Shown one piece after another: positions 37,092 to 45,458 of a stretch of 64,000 bases of DNA. Origin of the DNA: Ignavibacteriales bacterium (GTDB lineage Bacteria > Bacteroidota > Ignavibacteria > Ignavibacteriales > Ignavibacteriaceae). Under the pieces are notes generated by a model. That model saw only the letters and a program-made list of their open reading frames with translations. It was not told the DNA's origin and ran no database searches. The translations under genes were made by a program, and so were the position numbers. Positions within the stretch are counted from its first letter, which is position 1. Each line of letters begins with the position of its first letter. The stretch lies in assembly GCA_003538625.1 (NCBI GenBank), contig DPRR01000016.1, positions 62,001-126,000 on the forward strand. Reading direction: 5' to 3'.

Positions 37092-39248
37092 ATGAGAAAT
37101 CTGTTCCGAAATTTGGTTAAACGGTTAGCTTACAGCATAGTGCTTTTCAGTTGGATTTTATCGTTTCAAGCGTCAGCACAATCTGCAGATTGGATGAACC
37201 TTGATACAATAAAAGCCGGCAAATTTGATAATGGCAAAATGTGGACATTCGAATATCCACCTATGCAGTACTTCAGTCAAACCTATAATTTTAATCCCGA
37301 TGAAGCCTGGTTTGAACATGTAAGGATGTCAGCCTTACGCTTTGCAAATTATTGTTCAGCATCATTTGTTTCTGAAGATGGTTTGGTAATGACGAATCAT
37401 CATTGCGCAAGACAAAGTATAACCCAGGTTACAAAAGAGGGAGAAGATCTGCATACGAATGGATTTATTGCTCAAACACTTCAGGATGAAAGACCGGTAC
37501 CAGGTTTGTATGTCGATCAACTGGTTTTATTTAAAGATGTTACGGATGAGGTTATCGATGCAATTAACAAAGCAACAACCGATGAAGAACGTTCAAAGTT
37601 AGAAAACGATATCATTACGAAAATTGAAGAACGTGAAGTTGCTGCTACAGGGCTTGAAGTTGCCATAACTCCACTTTATAATGGTGGAAAATTTTCTCTT
37701 TATGGATACAAAAGGTACACTGATGTAAGATTAGTTTTAGCGCCTGAAGATCAGATGGGATTTTTTGGCGGTGATCCTGATAACTTTACTTATCCACGTT
37801 TTAATTTGGATTGCAGTTTCTTTAGAGTTTATGATGATAATGGAAATCCACTAAAAACTGAAAATTATTTTAAATGGAGTGAAAATGGTGCGGCTATTGG
37901 TGAACCTGTTTTTGTTGTAGGCAATCCAGGTAATACAGATAGATTAAATACTGTTGCACAATTAGAATATGCAAGAGATATACAATATCCAAGAACCTTA
38001 ACATTGCTTACATCACTATCAGAGATGTACAAAGACATGCTCAAAAAGGATCCAAGCCGTAAAGCAGAACTTGAAGACAGAATATTTTCTTTTGATAATT
38101 CTATCAAAGCATATAGTGGAATTTTGGAAGGATTAAGAGATCCTATCTTAATGCAAAGGAAAAAAGACTTTGAAAAATCCTTCAGGCAATCGGTTGAAGC
38201 AGATCCTGAATTAAGAGATAAGTACGGCGATTTATGGAATAAAATAGCTGATTCTCGTAAGCAGCTAAGTGAAATATCCAATAAAAATTTTGCTTTAAAC
38301 ATGAATCGACTAGCTACTCCGCAATATTTCTTTATTGCCGATGAACTAATTGCCATCGCTGAAAATTTAAAATTGCCTGAGACTGATCGAAACGATTTAT
38401 ATGTTGGTGATGAACTTGATAATACATTAGCCTCTCTTTTTCCTGAGGATTTTGATGTGGAAATGAATAATACATTACTGGAAGAAAAAATTAACGCTCT
38501 ATATAAATATCTGGGTCCTGACGATCCATTAGTTAAAAAGTTTACAAATGGATTGCAGGGAAAGGAGGCAGTTAATTATGTTCTCTCAAAATCAAAAATA
38601 ACTAACTTAAATGATGTTAAAAATCTTTTAAAAGATGGACCGGATGAAGTATTAAAAGGAGATGATCCTTTTATTTATTTCATGATGAATTCGAAGGATC
38701 GGGCTGATGAATATTCAAAAAAAGTGAATAAACTTGTTGAACTTGAATCTTCATATTCTCAACAACTGGGTGTTGCATTATTTGATGTTTATGGAACATC
38801 AATTCCACCTGATGCTACATTTACTTTAAGACTGGCAGATGGAGTTGTAGAAGGTTATCCTTACAACGGAACTTATGCTCAACCATTTACAACTTTTTAC
38901 GGAATGTACGATCGTTATCTCGGTCAGGGGAAAGTATTTCCCTGGAGTTTACCGGAAAGATGGGCAGCACCACCTGCAGGATTGGATTTATCGACGCCAT
39001 TTAACTTTGTATCCACAAATGATATTATTGGCGGAAACTCCGGAAGCCCTGTTATTAATAAAAATGCAGAAATTGTAGGTTTAGCTTTTGATGGAAACAT
39101 TCAAAGTCTGCCGGGTAGTTTTATTTTTAGAACAGAGGAGAACCGAACCGTTTCCGTTCATTCCAGCGGTATGTACGAAGCAATTGATAAAGTTTATAAG
39201 CTTAAAAGATTAAGTGCTGAATTGAAGAGCGGTAAAATTACCAACTGA
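37092..39248 (+). CDS. S46 family serine dipeptidyl peptidase (DPP7/DPP11-like)
   Basis: A 718-residue exported peptidase with a signal peptide of about 30 residues (FQASAQ). It has a chymotrypsin-like double barrel: the histidine is in SEDGLVMTNHHC (H103/H104), an aspartate candidate in FGGDPDNFTYPRFNLD, and the nucleophile S650 in GGNSGSPV. A helical cap lies between (about 290-600). S46 enzymes release dipeptides from peptide N-termini in the periplasm. The segment LAFDGN has glycine where DPP11 enzymes carry an arginine for acidic residues, so a DPP7-like hydrophobic preference is suggested. A strong terminator follows. Confidence 0.92.
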   Translation: MRNLFRNLVKRLAYSIVLFSWILSFQASAQSADWMNLDTIKAGKFDNGKMWTFEYPPMQYFSQTYNFNPDEAWFEHVRMSALRFANYCSASFVSEDGLVMTNHHCARQSITQVTKEGEDLHTNGFIAQTLQDERPVPGLYVDQLVLFKDVTDEVIDAINKATTDEERSKLENDIITKIEEREVAATGLEVAITPLYNGGKFSLYGYKRYTDVRLVLAPEDQMGFFGGDPDNFTYPRFNLDCSFFRVYDDNGNPLKTENYFKWSENGAAIGEPVFVVGNPGNTDRLNTVAQLEYARDIQYPRTLTLLTSLSEMYKDMLKKDPSRKAELEDRIFSFDNSIKAYSGILEGLRDPILMQRKKDFEKSFRQSVEADPELRDKYGDLWNKIADSRKQLSEISNKNFALNMNRLATPQYFFIADELIAIAENLKLPETDRNDLYVGDELDNTLASLFPEDFDVEMNNTLLEEKINALYKYLGPDDPLVKKFTNGLQGKEAVNYVLSKSKITNLNDVKNLLKDGPDEVLKGDDPFIYFMMNSKDRADEYSKKVNKLVELESSYSQQLGVALFDVYGTSIPPDATFTLRLADGVVEGYPYNGTYAQPFTTFYGMYDRYLGQGKVFPWSLPERWAAPPAGLDLSTPFNFVSTNDIIGGNSGSPVINKNAEIVGLAFDGNIQSLPGSFIFRTEENRTVSVHSSGMYEAIDKVYKLKRLSAELKSGKITN

Positions 39249-39278
39249 TTTTAATTCTATCCTGATTTTCCGTTATTA

Positions 39279-39309
39279 AATTCCCTTCCACTTGAAGGGA
39301 ATTTTTTTT
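39279..39309 (+). terminator. Intrinsic terminator of the S46 peptidase gene
   Basis: A perfect 10-base stem (AATTCCCTTC 39279-39288, 5-base loop, GAAGGGAATT 39294-39303) is followed directly by six more T. Confidence 0.92.
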
Positions 39310-39328
39310 GTCCAATCACATTTTATTA

Positions 39329-39358
39329 ACTCTCCAATACTCTACAATACTCTCCTAA
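39329..39358. repeat. Three tandem degenerate 10-base repeats
   Basis: Three units of the form ACTCTCCAAT, ACTCTACAAT and ACTCTCCTAA follow each other without spacers in the gap between the S46 terminator and the HEAT gene. No function is apparent. Confidence 0.5.
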
Positions 39359-39489
39359 ATTTTATAATACCCATGACAATATTTTACATCCATTTACCAC
39401 TTAATGACACGGGTTACATATTGGCGAACTAGATTTGAATCAGAGATTAACGATAACTTTTTAGTAATTCTTTATAAGAGAGGTTCAAA

Positions 39490-39912
39490 ATGAAAACATC
39501 AAAATTACAAAACACTTTATTGGCAGCTTTATTTTTGATTCTAGGTTTAATTTCAAATTTAACGGCTCAAGCAAACTCAATATCAGACATTACAAAAAAT
39601 GTATACGCATTGGATAATTTAAAATCCGGTATCAATTCTGAAAATACCGGTGTAAGAAAATGTTCAATTTATTTTGCAGGTAAATATAAAATCAGAGAGG
39701 TCGTTAGTACTCTTATAGAAAGATTGGAAAAAGAGAACGAACCGTCAGTAAGATTATTAATAGCATATTCACTTTATGAAATAAAAGAAGATGAAGGAAT
39801 GAAAGCAGTAAATCAATTATCATTAAAGGACAAAAATTCTCAGGTAAAAAGAATGAGCTACAATCTTTATAAAGAGTATGTTGATAATTTGAACAGGACT
39901 GCTGCACTCTAA
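39490..39912 (+). CDS. Small exported HEAT-repeat-like protein
   Basis: A 140-residue protein with a signal peptide of about 28 residues (ISNLTAQA). The mature part has two or three alpha-helical units resembling HEAT repeats: NTGVRKCSIYFAGKYKIREVV, EPSVRLLIAYSLYEIKEDEG and NSQVKRMSYNLYKEYV. Such repeats bind other proteins. It is a single gene with its own terminator. Partner unknown. Confidence 0.7.
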   Translation: MKTSKLQNTLLAALFLILGLISNLTAQANSISDITKNVYALDNLKSGINSENTGVRKCSIYFAGKYKIREVVSTLIERLEKENEPSVRLLIAYSLYEIKEDEGMKAVNQLSLKDKNSQVKRMSYNLYKEYVDNLNRTAAL

Positions 39913-39940
39913 CTGAAATTTGTGCCTCTCTCGATAAAAG

Positions 39941-39974
39941 CCCGCGTCTCTTAAAAAAGCGCGGGTTCTTTTTT
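39941..39974 (+). terminator. Intrinsic terminator of the HEAT-repeat gene
   Basis: A GC-only 6-base stem (CCCGCG 39941-39946 with CGCGGG 39960-39965) around a 13-base loop is followed by TTCTTTTTT. Confidence 0.85.
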
Positions 39975-39981
39975 GTCTAAA

Positions 39982-40518
39982 TCAAATTGTATAATGCAGG
40001 AAAATATGTAATGAGGAATACTTTGGAAGAGTATTAAAAAATGTCAATCCGTATTCAGCTCCCGCACCTAATTTAAAACCCTTTAAATCATAATTTCTTA
40101 GATCAAATCCCGCTGATATAGAAACAACAACACCATAATCCCAAACATCGGTATCAATAAAAGTTCGGTCATTCAGGGCTAACAATCCTACTCCTTCCTC
40201 CAAAAATATTTTATTATCAAAATATTGAGTTGTAACGCCTTTAAAATTAAGTCCCAAAATGTAAGGGTTGTACGGTTGGCTATCATTTGGAAGTATTGCA
40301 TTAAAATCTTTTGTAAAGATTAAACTCACTCTTGGAAAGACTTCTTCAAAAAGCGGAAGATTAGCTTCAACAAATAGTGAGGAAGTAAATCCACCTACCG
40401 AAGTTGAGTTACCGCTAAAGGTGCCGCCTCCCAAATATCCGCCAATTGAAATTTCAGTTTGTGAGAACAGCGGGGATGATAAAAATATTATAAATATTAA
40501 AAATTCTTTTATTTTCAA
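39982..40518 (-). CDS. Exported beta-barrel-like protein, function unknown
   Basis: A 178-residue protein with a signal peptide (FLSSPLFSQ) and alternating hydrophobic strands rich in glycine, such as ISIGGYLGGGTFSGN, GLNFKGVTTQYFDN and GFKLGAGAEYGLTFF, ending HIFLHYTI. This looks like an eight-strand outer-membrane barrel, though a final aromatic residue is lacking. No family recognised. Divergent from the SNase-like gene. Confidence 0.6.
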   Translation of the reverse strand: MKIKEFLIFIIFLSSPLFSQTEISIGGYLGGGTFSGNSTSVGGFTSSLFVEANLPLFEEVFPRVSLIFTKDFNAILPNDSQPYNPYILGLNFKGVTTQYFDNKIFLEEGVGLLALNDRTFIDTDVWDYGVVVSISAGFDLRNYDLKGFKLGAGAEYGLTFFNTLPKYSSLHIFLHYTI

Positions 40519-40584
40519 TTATTATCCTTTTAATTTTGTTAAGACTAAAATATAAGCAATCAACTCAAATCAAAAGGATCATAC

Positions 40585-40941
40585 ATGGAAAAAATTCTTT
40601 ATCATTACAAAGCAATAATTGCAGAGGTTTATGACGGCGATACTTGTACTGTTGATATTGACCTGGGTTTACACGTCTGGATTAAAGGCGAAAAAATAAG
40701 ACTGAACAGAATTAACGCACCTGAATTAAAGGGGGCTGAAAGGTCAAAGGGTTTGCAGAGCCGTGATTTTTTAAGATCGTTAATTCTTGGCAAAGAAGTG
40801 ATTATTGAAACAATCAAGGACAAAAAAGAAAAATATGGAAGATATCTTGGCGAAATTTGGCTTGAAGACACTGATGGAAAATTTATTAATATTAATGATG
40901 AAATGGTAAAAAATAGTTTTGCAAAATATCAAAAGTATTGA
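40585..40941 (+). CDS. Staphylococcal-nuclease-like (thermonuclease family) protein
   Basis: A 118-residue SNase-domain protein without a signal peptide. Calcium-binding acids D17 and D19 lie in VYDGDTCTVDIDLG. The catalytic arginine R39 and glutamate E47 are in RLNRINAPELKG, with the second arginine R86 in YGRYLGEIW, so the active-site triad of SNase (R35, E43, R87) is complete. N44 replaces the calcium-ligand aspartate, common in homologues. It probably cleaves DNA or RNA, or binds nucleic acid, in the cytoplasm. No partner is evident. Confidence 0.85.
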   Translation: MEKILYHYKAIIAEVYDGDTCTVDIDLGLHVWIKGEKIRLNRINAPELKGAERSKGLQSRDFLRSLILGKEVIIETIKDKKEKYGRYLGEIWLEDTDGKFININDEMVKNSFAKYQKY

Positions 40942-40968
40942 ATTAAGGTATCTAATTAATTAAACCAA

Positions 40969-40996
40969 TGTCATCCTGGGCTAGTCGAAGGATGAC
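40969..40996. repeat. Solo TGTCAT...ATGAC palindrome
   Basis: Arms GTCATCCT (40970-40977) and AGGATGAC (40989-40996) pair perfectly around an 11-base loop containing CTAGT. It shares its ends and core with the palindromes around the GIY-YIG gene and at 53558-53666. It stands alone in the 255-base gap before gldC. Confidence 0.75.
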
Positions 40997-41196
40997 TTAC
41001 TCTTAAGTTGTTGATAATAGGTCACAAGTAAACTCTGCCTAACGCTGGCAGGTTTGCTCACCTTTTCGAGAGATACTATTTGTTCTGTGCAATTCACTGC
41101 AGCGGATATCTTAATAATACTTTATCATTGATAATAATGTTGTCAATTAGAGCAATCAACTTGAGTTACATAAACAAAAATTAAGAAGGAATCTTT

Positions 41197-41535
41197 ATGA
41201 GTAAAAAATCCGAAATAAAATTATTGATTCACCTTGATGATAAAAAAATGCCGGAAAAAATTGAGTGGCAGGCTGATGATGCCGGCTTTACCGGAATGAA
41301 AGAAGCTAAAACAATGATGCTTTCTCTATGGGACAAAGAAGATAAAGTTACTCTTGGTATTGACCTCTGGACAAATGATATGCTTATTGACGATATGAAT
41401 CTGCACTTCTATCAAATCATTTTAAAGCTTGGTGATACTTATCGTAAATCAACAAACAATCCAGACGCTGCAAAAATGTTTGATGATTTTGCTTCACAGT
41501 TTGCAAACAAAATTAAATTGTTTGATAAAAAATAA
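41197..41535 (+). CDS. gldC: GldC-like protein
   Basis: A 112-residue cytoplasmic protein resembling the gliding motility protein GldC: MSKKSEIKLLIHLDDKKMPEKIEW, ADDAGFTGMKEAKTMMLSLWD and LGIDLWTNDMLIDDMNLHF. In Flavobacterium, gldC is needed for full gliding but its mechanism is unknown, and homologues occur in non-gliding members of the phylum. It stands alone here, without gldB or other gliding genes, with 255 empty bases upstream and 137 downstream. Confidence 0.85.
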   Translation: MSKKSEIKLLIHLDDKKMPEKIEWQADDAGFTGMKEAKTMMLSLWDKEDKVTLGIDLWTNDMLIDDMNLHFYQIILKLGDTYRKSTNNPDAAKMFDDFASQFANKIKLFDKK

Positions 41536-41672
41536 TTGAGAGTATTTAAATATTTCAAAATTATAAATGTTAACAACAAACAACAGTTAGTAAAGTCTAA
41601 ATGTTTTTTGTTTCCCAATGAAAAGCGTTTTTACTAATTTAGATTTACAATTCAAAAAAATATTAGGTAAGT

Positions 41673-43031
41673 ATGGATGTTGAAATACTTTCTCGAATTC
41701 AATTCGCATTTACAATAGCATTCCACTATATCTATCCGCCGTTAAGCATTGGCATCGCAATAATTCTTGTGATTATGGAAGGGATGTATCTTAAAACCAA
41801 AGATAAATTCTATGAGAACATGACCAAGTTCTGGGTAAAAGTATTTGCGTTAACCTTTGCTGTAGGTGTGGCAACAGGCATTGTGATGGAATTTGAATTT
41901 GGAACAAACTGGGCAACTTATTCACGATTTGTGGGAGATGTTTTTGGAAGCGCACTCGCGGCTGAAGGAATTTTTGCATTTTTTCTTGAGTCTGGTTTTC
42001 TTGCAGTTTTGGTTTTTGGCTGGGAAAAAGTTGGACCCAAAATGCATTTCTTTTCAACAATTATGGTTTCACTCGGTTCAATGTTTAGTGCTGTTTGGAT
42101 TGTAGTTGCAAATTCCTGGCAGCAGACTCCTGCAGGTTTTCATGTTGTTGGTGAGGGAATAAACGCGAGAGCAGAAATAACAGATTTTTGGGCAATGGTC
42201 TTTAATCCATCTTCGATTGATCGGCTTTCACATGTATTATCGGGCTGCTGGTTAGCGGGAGCTTTTCTTATTATTAGCGTAAGTGCATATTATCTTTTAA
42301 AAGATAGACATATTCGATTTGCAAAATCATCAATTAAAATTGCTCTGGTTGTTGTTATGATTGCTTCTTTGTTTCAGCTTTTTACGGGACACAGGAGTGC
42401 GGTAGGAATTAGTAAGAATCAGCCGGCAAAACTTGCTGCAATGGAAGCTGTTTTTGATGATCAAACAAATGCTCCGCTTTATTTATTTGGATGGGTCGAT
42501 GAAAATAATCAAAGAGTCAGTTTCAGCATTGCTGTTCCTGGTATGTTAAGTTACTTAATTGGCTTTGATACAAACACAAAAGTAACAGGATTAAATTCAT
42601 TTAAAAAAGAAGACAGACCTCCTGTAAACATTGTATTTCAGGCTTATCATTTGATGGTAGCTATTGGTTTTACGTTAATCGGAATTAGTTTACTTGGAGT
42701 ATTTTTTTGGTGGCGGGGCACATTGTTTAAACAGAAATGGTTGTTATGGATTTTTGTTTTCTCAGTTCTGCTTCCGCAGATTGCAAACCAAATAGGTTGG
42801 ATAACTGCAGAAGTTGGTAGGCAGCCATGGATTGTTTACGGATTACTAAGGACTTCAGAAGGATTATCAAAAGCTGTTGAAGCCGGACAAGTGTGGTTTT
42901 CACTGGTTCTATTTACACTTATTTATATTGGTTTGTTTATTTTATTTATCTATCTGTTAAACGAAAAAATACAACACGGACCCGAAGATGCGGATTCAAT
43001 TCCATCTGAAATAGGACATCCGAAAGCCTAA
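41673..43031 (+). CDS. cydA: Cytochrome bd oxidase subunit I
   Basis: A 452-residue membrane protein that holds haems b558, b595 and d and oxidises quinol with reduction of O2. A haem-ligand histidine is H18 in IAFHYIYPPLSIG, and another lies in SIDRLSHVLSGCW. The quinol region is short, and the motif GRQPWIVYGLLRT follows. The short Q loop fits the CioA-like group. It pairs with cydB at 43470, but the two genes are separated by a 389-base repeat-bounded GIY-YIG element. High-affinity oxygen use suggests life under low O2. Confidence 0.95.
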   Translation: MDVEILSRIQFAFTIAFHYIYPPLSIGIAIILVIMEGMYLKTKDKFYENMTKFWVKVFALTFAVGVATGIVMEFEFGTNWATYSRFVGDVFGSALAAEGIFAFFLESGFLAVLVFGWEKVGPKMHFFSTIMVSLGSMFSAVWIVVANSWQQTPAGFHVVGEGINARAEITDFWAMVFNPSSIDRLSHVLSGCWLAGAFLIISVSAYYLLKDRHIRFAKSSIKIALVVVMIASLFQLFTGHRSAVGISKNQPAKLAAMEAVFDDQTNAPLYLFGWVDENNQRVSFSIAVPGMLSYLIGFDTNTKVTGLNSFKKEDRPPVNIVFQAYHLMVAIGFTLIGISLLGVFFWWRGTLFKQKWLLWIFVFSVLLPQIANQIGWITAEVGRQPWIVYGLLRTSEGLSKAVEAGQVWFSLVLFTLIYIGLFILFIYLLNEKIQHGPEDADSIPSEIGHPKA

Positions 43032-43039
43032 CCTCTGTT

Positions 43040-43064
43040 GTCATTCCGAACTCGTTTCGGAATC
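43040..43064 (+). repeat. Left hairpin repeat of the GIY-YIG element
   Basis: Stem ATTCCGAA (43043-43050), loop CTCGT, stem TTCGGAAT (43056-43063). Two stem pairs differ from the right copy, and each change is compensated on the other arm. Confidence 0.85.
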
Positions 43065-43105
43065 TTAGTGTCGAATAATGTTAGTTAGTATTAGAACTGC
43101 CTAAT

Positions 43106-43393
43106 ATGAAAAATTTTTATGTCTATATCATGAGCAATAAATCAAAAACTCTTTACATTGGAGTGACAAATGATTTAGTCCGAAGAGTGTATGAACATAA
43201 AAATAAAATGATAGATGGGTTTACTAAAAAGTATAATCTAAACATATTAATATCTTTTGAAGTTGTTAATTCAGTTGAGGAGGCTATAAGGAGAGAAAAG
43301 CGGTTAAAGAATTGGCATCGGCAGTGGAAAATAAATTTAATTGAATCGATAAACAAAGATTGGAAAGACTTATCTGATGATTTTGAAATGTAA
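43106..43393 (+). CDS. Single-domain GIY-YIG nuclease (UPF0213/YhbQ type)
   Basis: A 95-residue protein consisting only of the GIY-YIG fold. It shows YVYIM at 5-9, the YIG strand at 17-19 in LYIGVTNDLVRRVYEH, the catalytic arginine at 26-27, H31, a glutamate in VEEAIRREKRLKNWHRQWK (E58/E59) and the closing NLIESINKDWKDL. All usual catalytic residues appear intact. GIY-YIG enzymes cut one DNA strand using a metal ion. Related small proteins often occur in many copies per genome. It lies between two inverted hairpin repeats in the gap between cydA and cydB. A role in excising or copying those repeats is a hypothesis. Confidence 0.9.
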   Translation: MKNFYVYIMSNKSKTLYIGVTNDLVRRVYEHKNKMIDGFTKKYNLNILISFEVVNSVEEAIRREKRLKNWHRQWKINLIESINKDWKDLSDDFEM

Positions 43394-43401
43394 GAGAGCG
43401 A

Positions 43402-43426
43402 GATGCTGAAACGAGTTCAGCATGAC
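43402..43426 (-). repeat. Right hairpin repeat of the GIY-YIG element
   Basis: Stem ATGCTGAA (43403-43410), loop ACGAG, stem TTCAGCAT (43416-43423). The loop is the reverse complement of the left loop, so this copy is inverted. It begins 8 bases after the GIY-YIG stop codon. Confidence 0.85.
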
Positions 43427-43469
43427 ATCATGGTTTCCACACTAAGATTATTTATAATTTGGAGTAGCT

Positions 43470-44498
43470 ATGGAATTTACTTTTGATCTAAATACAATCT
43501 GGTTTTTTTTAATTGGAATTTTATTAGTGGGATACGCCATTCTTGATGGGTTTGATCTTGGAGTTGGTGCGCTGCACCTTTTTGTAAAAGATGATATTGA
43601 TAGAAGAATCATGATTAATTCAATCGGGCCGGTGTGGGATGGAAATGAAGTATGGCTTGTAACGGGAGGGGGAGCTTTATTTGCTGCTTTTCCACACGTT
43701 TATGCTACGGTTTTCTCAGGATTCTATTCAGCATTAATGATGTTACTATTTATGTTGATCTTTCGCGCAGTTGCAATCGAATTCAGAAGCAAACAACAAA
43801 TGAAATGGTGGAGGCAAATGTGGGATGTTGCATTTAGCGTAGCAAGTATTTTTATCGCATTTCTTGCAGGTGTAGCAGTCGCAAATTTAATTACAGGAAT
43901 TCCAATTGGACCTGATAAAGAATTTATTGGAACATTTTGGGGTTTAATCAATCCTTACACTGTTTTAGTGGGTGTTACCACCGTTTCACTATTTATGATG
44001 CATGGTGCTATTTATGGAGTAATGAAAACTGAAGGTGAACTTCAAAATAAATTGAGAAGTTGGGTTAATAACACAATTATCTTTTTTATTATTTGTTACA
44101 TAACTACTACAATGGCAACATTAATATATTATCCGCATATGATACAACACTTTAAAGAATTTCCTGCATTGTTTGTACTTGCTATTTTAAATATGCTTGC
44201 AATTGCCAATATCCCGAGAGAAATTTCAAGGAAAAAAGAATTTCTGGCATTTCTTTCCTCGTGTGCTTCTATAGCGGCACTGCTTTCTTTGTTTGCATTT
44301 GGATTATTTCCCAATTTTGTTTTAGCATCAAACAACCCTGAATACAGTTTAAACATTTATAACGCAGCATCATCACAAAAGACTTTAAACATTATGCTGA
44401 TAATTGCTTTGATAGGTATTCCATTTGTTTTAGCTTACACAATAAGCATTTACTGGATCTTCAGAGGTAAAGTTAAACTGAATAATATGAGTTATTAA
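43470..44498 (+). CDS. cydB: Cytochrome bd oxidase subunit II
   Basis: A 342-residue membrane protein with about eight helices. The start FDLNTIWFFLIGILLVGYAILDGFDLGVG and the motif GPVWDGNEVWLVTGGGALFAAFPHVYA are characteristic of CydB. It forms the terminal oxidase with CydA. A GGAG site lies about 7 bases upstream of the ATG, so it can be translated independently of cydA despite the insertion between them. Confidence 0.95.
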   Translation: MEFTFDLNTIWFFLIGILLVGYAILDGFDLGVGALHLFVKDDIDRRIMINSIGPVWDGNEVWLVTGGGALFAAFPHVYATVFSGFYSALMMLLFMLIFRAVAIEFRSKQQMKWWRQMWDVAFSVASIFIAFLAGVAVANLITGIPIGPDKEFIGTFWGLINPYTVLVGVTTVSLFMMHGAIYGVMKTEGELQNKLRSWVNNTIIFFIICYITTTMATLIYYPHMIQHFKEFPALFVLAILNMLAIANIPREISRKKEFLAFLSSCASIAALLSLFAFGLFPNFVLASNNPEYSLNIYNAASSQKTLNIMLIIALIGIPFVLAYTISIYWIFRGKVKLNNMSY

Positions 44499-44615
44499 AA
44501 CTTGTCTATTTTGTAATTCGTAAGTTCATACTTTTTGTTGAAAGCAGATTAATTGCTTGATTAATATTTCTGAGTTTGTCAAAATATTCAGAATTAAATT
44601 TGAGATTGGATTTTT

Positions 44616-45203
44616 ATGGAAACACTACTTAGTATTTTTATAGGAATTGGATTAAGTGCTGCAGTTGGTTTCAGAATTTTTATTCCCTTCTTGATTGCTT
44701 CAATAGCGTCATATTCAGGACAACTTGAATTATCAACATATTTTAGCTGGATAGGAACGCTGCCCGCCTTGATTGCATTTAGTATTGCAACAGTTGTAGA
44801 AATTGGTGCTTACTATATTCCATGGCTAGATAATCTTTTAGATACAATCGAACATCCGATGGCAATTGTTGCAGGAATCATCTTAACCGGTTCGGTTATA
44901 ACAGATTTTTCTCCATTCCTTAAATGGTCGTTTGCCATTATTGCAGGGGGAAGCGTTGCCGGAACAATTCAAGCCGCAACCGGTTTTGCAAGATTTAAAT
45001 CTTCTGCAATAACCGGAGGCACAGGTAACTCAGTTGTATCAACAGTAGAAGCCGGATCATCAATCGGATTGGCACTTATGGCTATATTTGTTCCTGTACT
45101 GGCATTGTTAATTGTTATCTTAATTATCGGATGGGCAGCATCTATCTTTTATAAAAAGTTTATTAAAAAACATGATTCAAAAAATCATTTAATGGAGGAA
45201 TGA
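44616..45203 (+). CDS. DUF4126 membrane protein
   Basis: A 195-residue protein with about five hydrophobic segments. Features are SAAVGFRIFIPFLIAS near the N-terminus, YIPWLDNLLDTIEHPMAIVAG in the middle and the glycine-rich GGSVAGTIQAATGFARFKSS. These match the DUF4126 family, of unknown function. The stop codon overlaps the ATG of the decayed GlsB-type gene. Confidence 0.8.
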   Translation: METLLSIFIGIGLSAAVGFRIFIPFLIASIASYSGQLELSTYFSWIGTLPALIAFSIATVVEIGAYYIPWLDNLLDTIEHPMAIVAGIILTGSVITDFSPFLKWSFAIIAGGSVAGTIQAATGFARFKSSAITGGTGNSVVSTVEAGSSIGLALMAIFVPVLALLIVILIIGWAASIFYKKFIKKHDSKNHLMEE

Positions 45204-45451
45204 TGGACTTTATCCGGAAGATAATAATTGAATCTATTGGCTGGAGCAGTTGCAAAATTTCTTATGCAGGATAAGATCAGTACGGAATAATAACTACAAT
45301 TCTATTTGTAATTGGCGGCTCCATAGTGTTTTCATATCTTGGGTAGTTTTTAGGATGATATAAAGAAGGGGAAACTTCAGGATTTACTGGAGCAGTTCTT
45401 GGTGCTATGATTTTACTTTTTATCTACAGGATTTTTTTGAAGAAAAAATAA
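45203..45451 (+). pseudogene. Decayed GlsB/YeaQ/YmgE-type (transglycosylase-associated) membrane protein
   Basis: Translating across frames recovers most of a small membrane protein of about 80 residues: LAGAVAKFLMQDK, then GIITTILFVIGGSIVFSYLG, then YKEGETSGFTGAVLGAMILL, ending FIYRIFLKKK. This is the pattern of the GlsB/YeaQ/YmgE family. At least two frameshifts and in-frame stops (for example in LG-stop-FLG-stop-YKEG) break it, so it cannot be made as one protein. Alternative: sequencing errors, but four lesions in 250 bases argue for real decay. Confidence 0.75.
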
Positions 45452-45458
45452 TTAATTT

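Larger units (their letters stand above)
43039..43427. mobile_element. Palindrome-bounded GIY-YIG element inside the cydAB operon
   Basis: The segment runs from TGTCAT at 43039 to ATGACA at 43427. Each end is a 25-base hairpin repeat, and the two copies are inverted relative to each other. A 95-codon GIY-YIG gene fills the space. It begins 8 bases after the cydA stop and ends 42 bases before the cydB start. No target duplication is obvious. No transposase is present, so mobility is inferred from the arrangement. Confidence 0.65.

Noticed and set aside
37865..38356. 163-codon minus-strand open frame inside the S46 peptidase gene
   Set aside because: The opposite strand has a complete peptidase with intact catalytic residues; this is a shadow.
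39329..39358. Three 10-base units as the start of a CRISPR array
   Set aside because: There are no spacers between the units, they are too short, and no cas gene is near.
41035..41160. GCCTAAC heptamer resembling an integron attC core, followed by small inverted repeats
   Set aside because: No matching GTTRRRY partner occurs within about 130 bases and there is no integrase or cassette structure.
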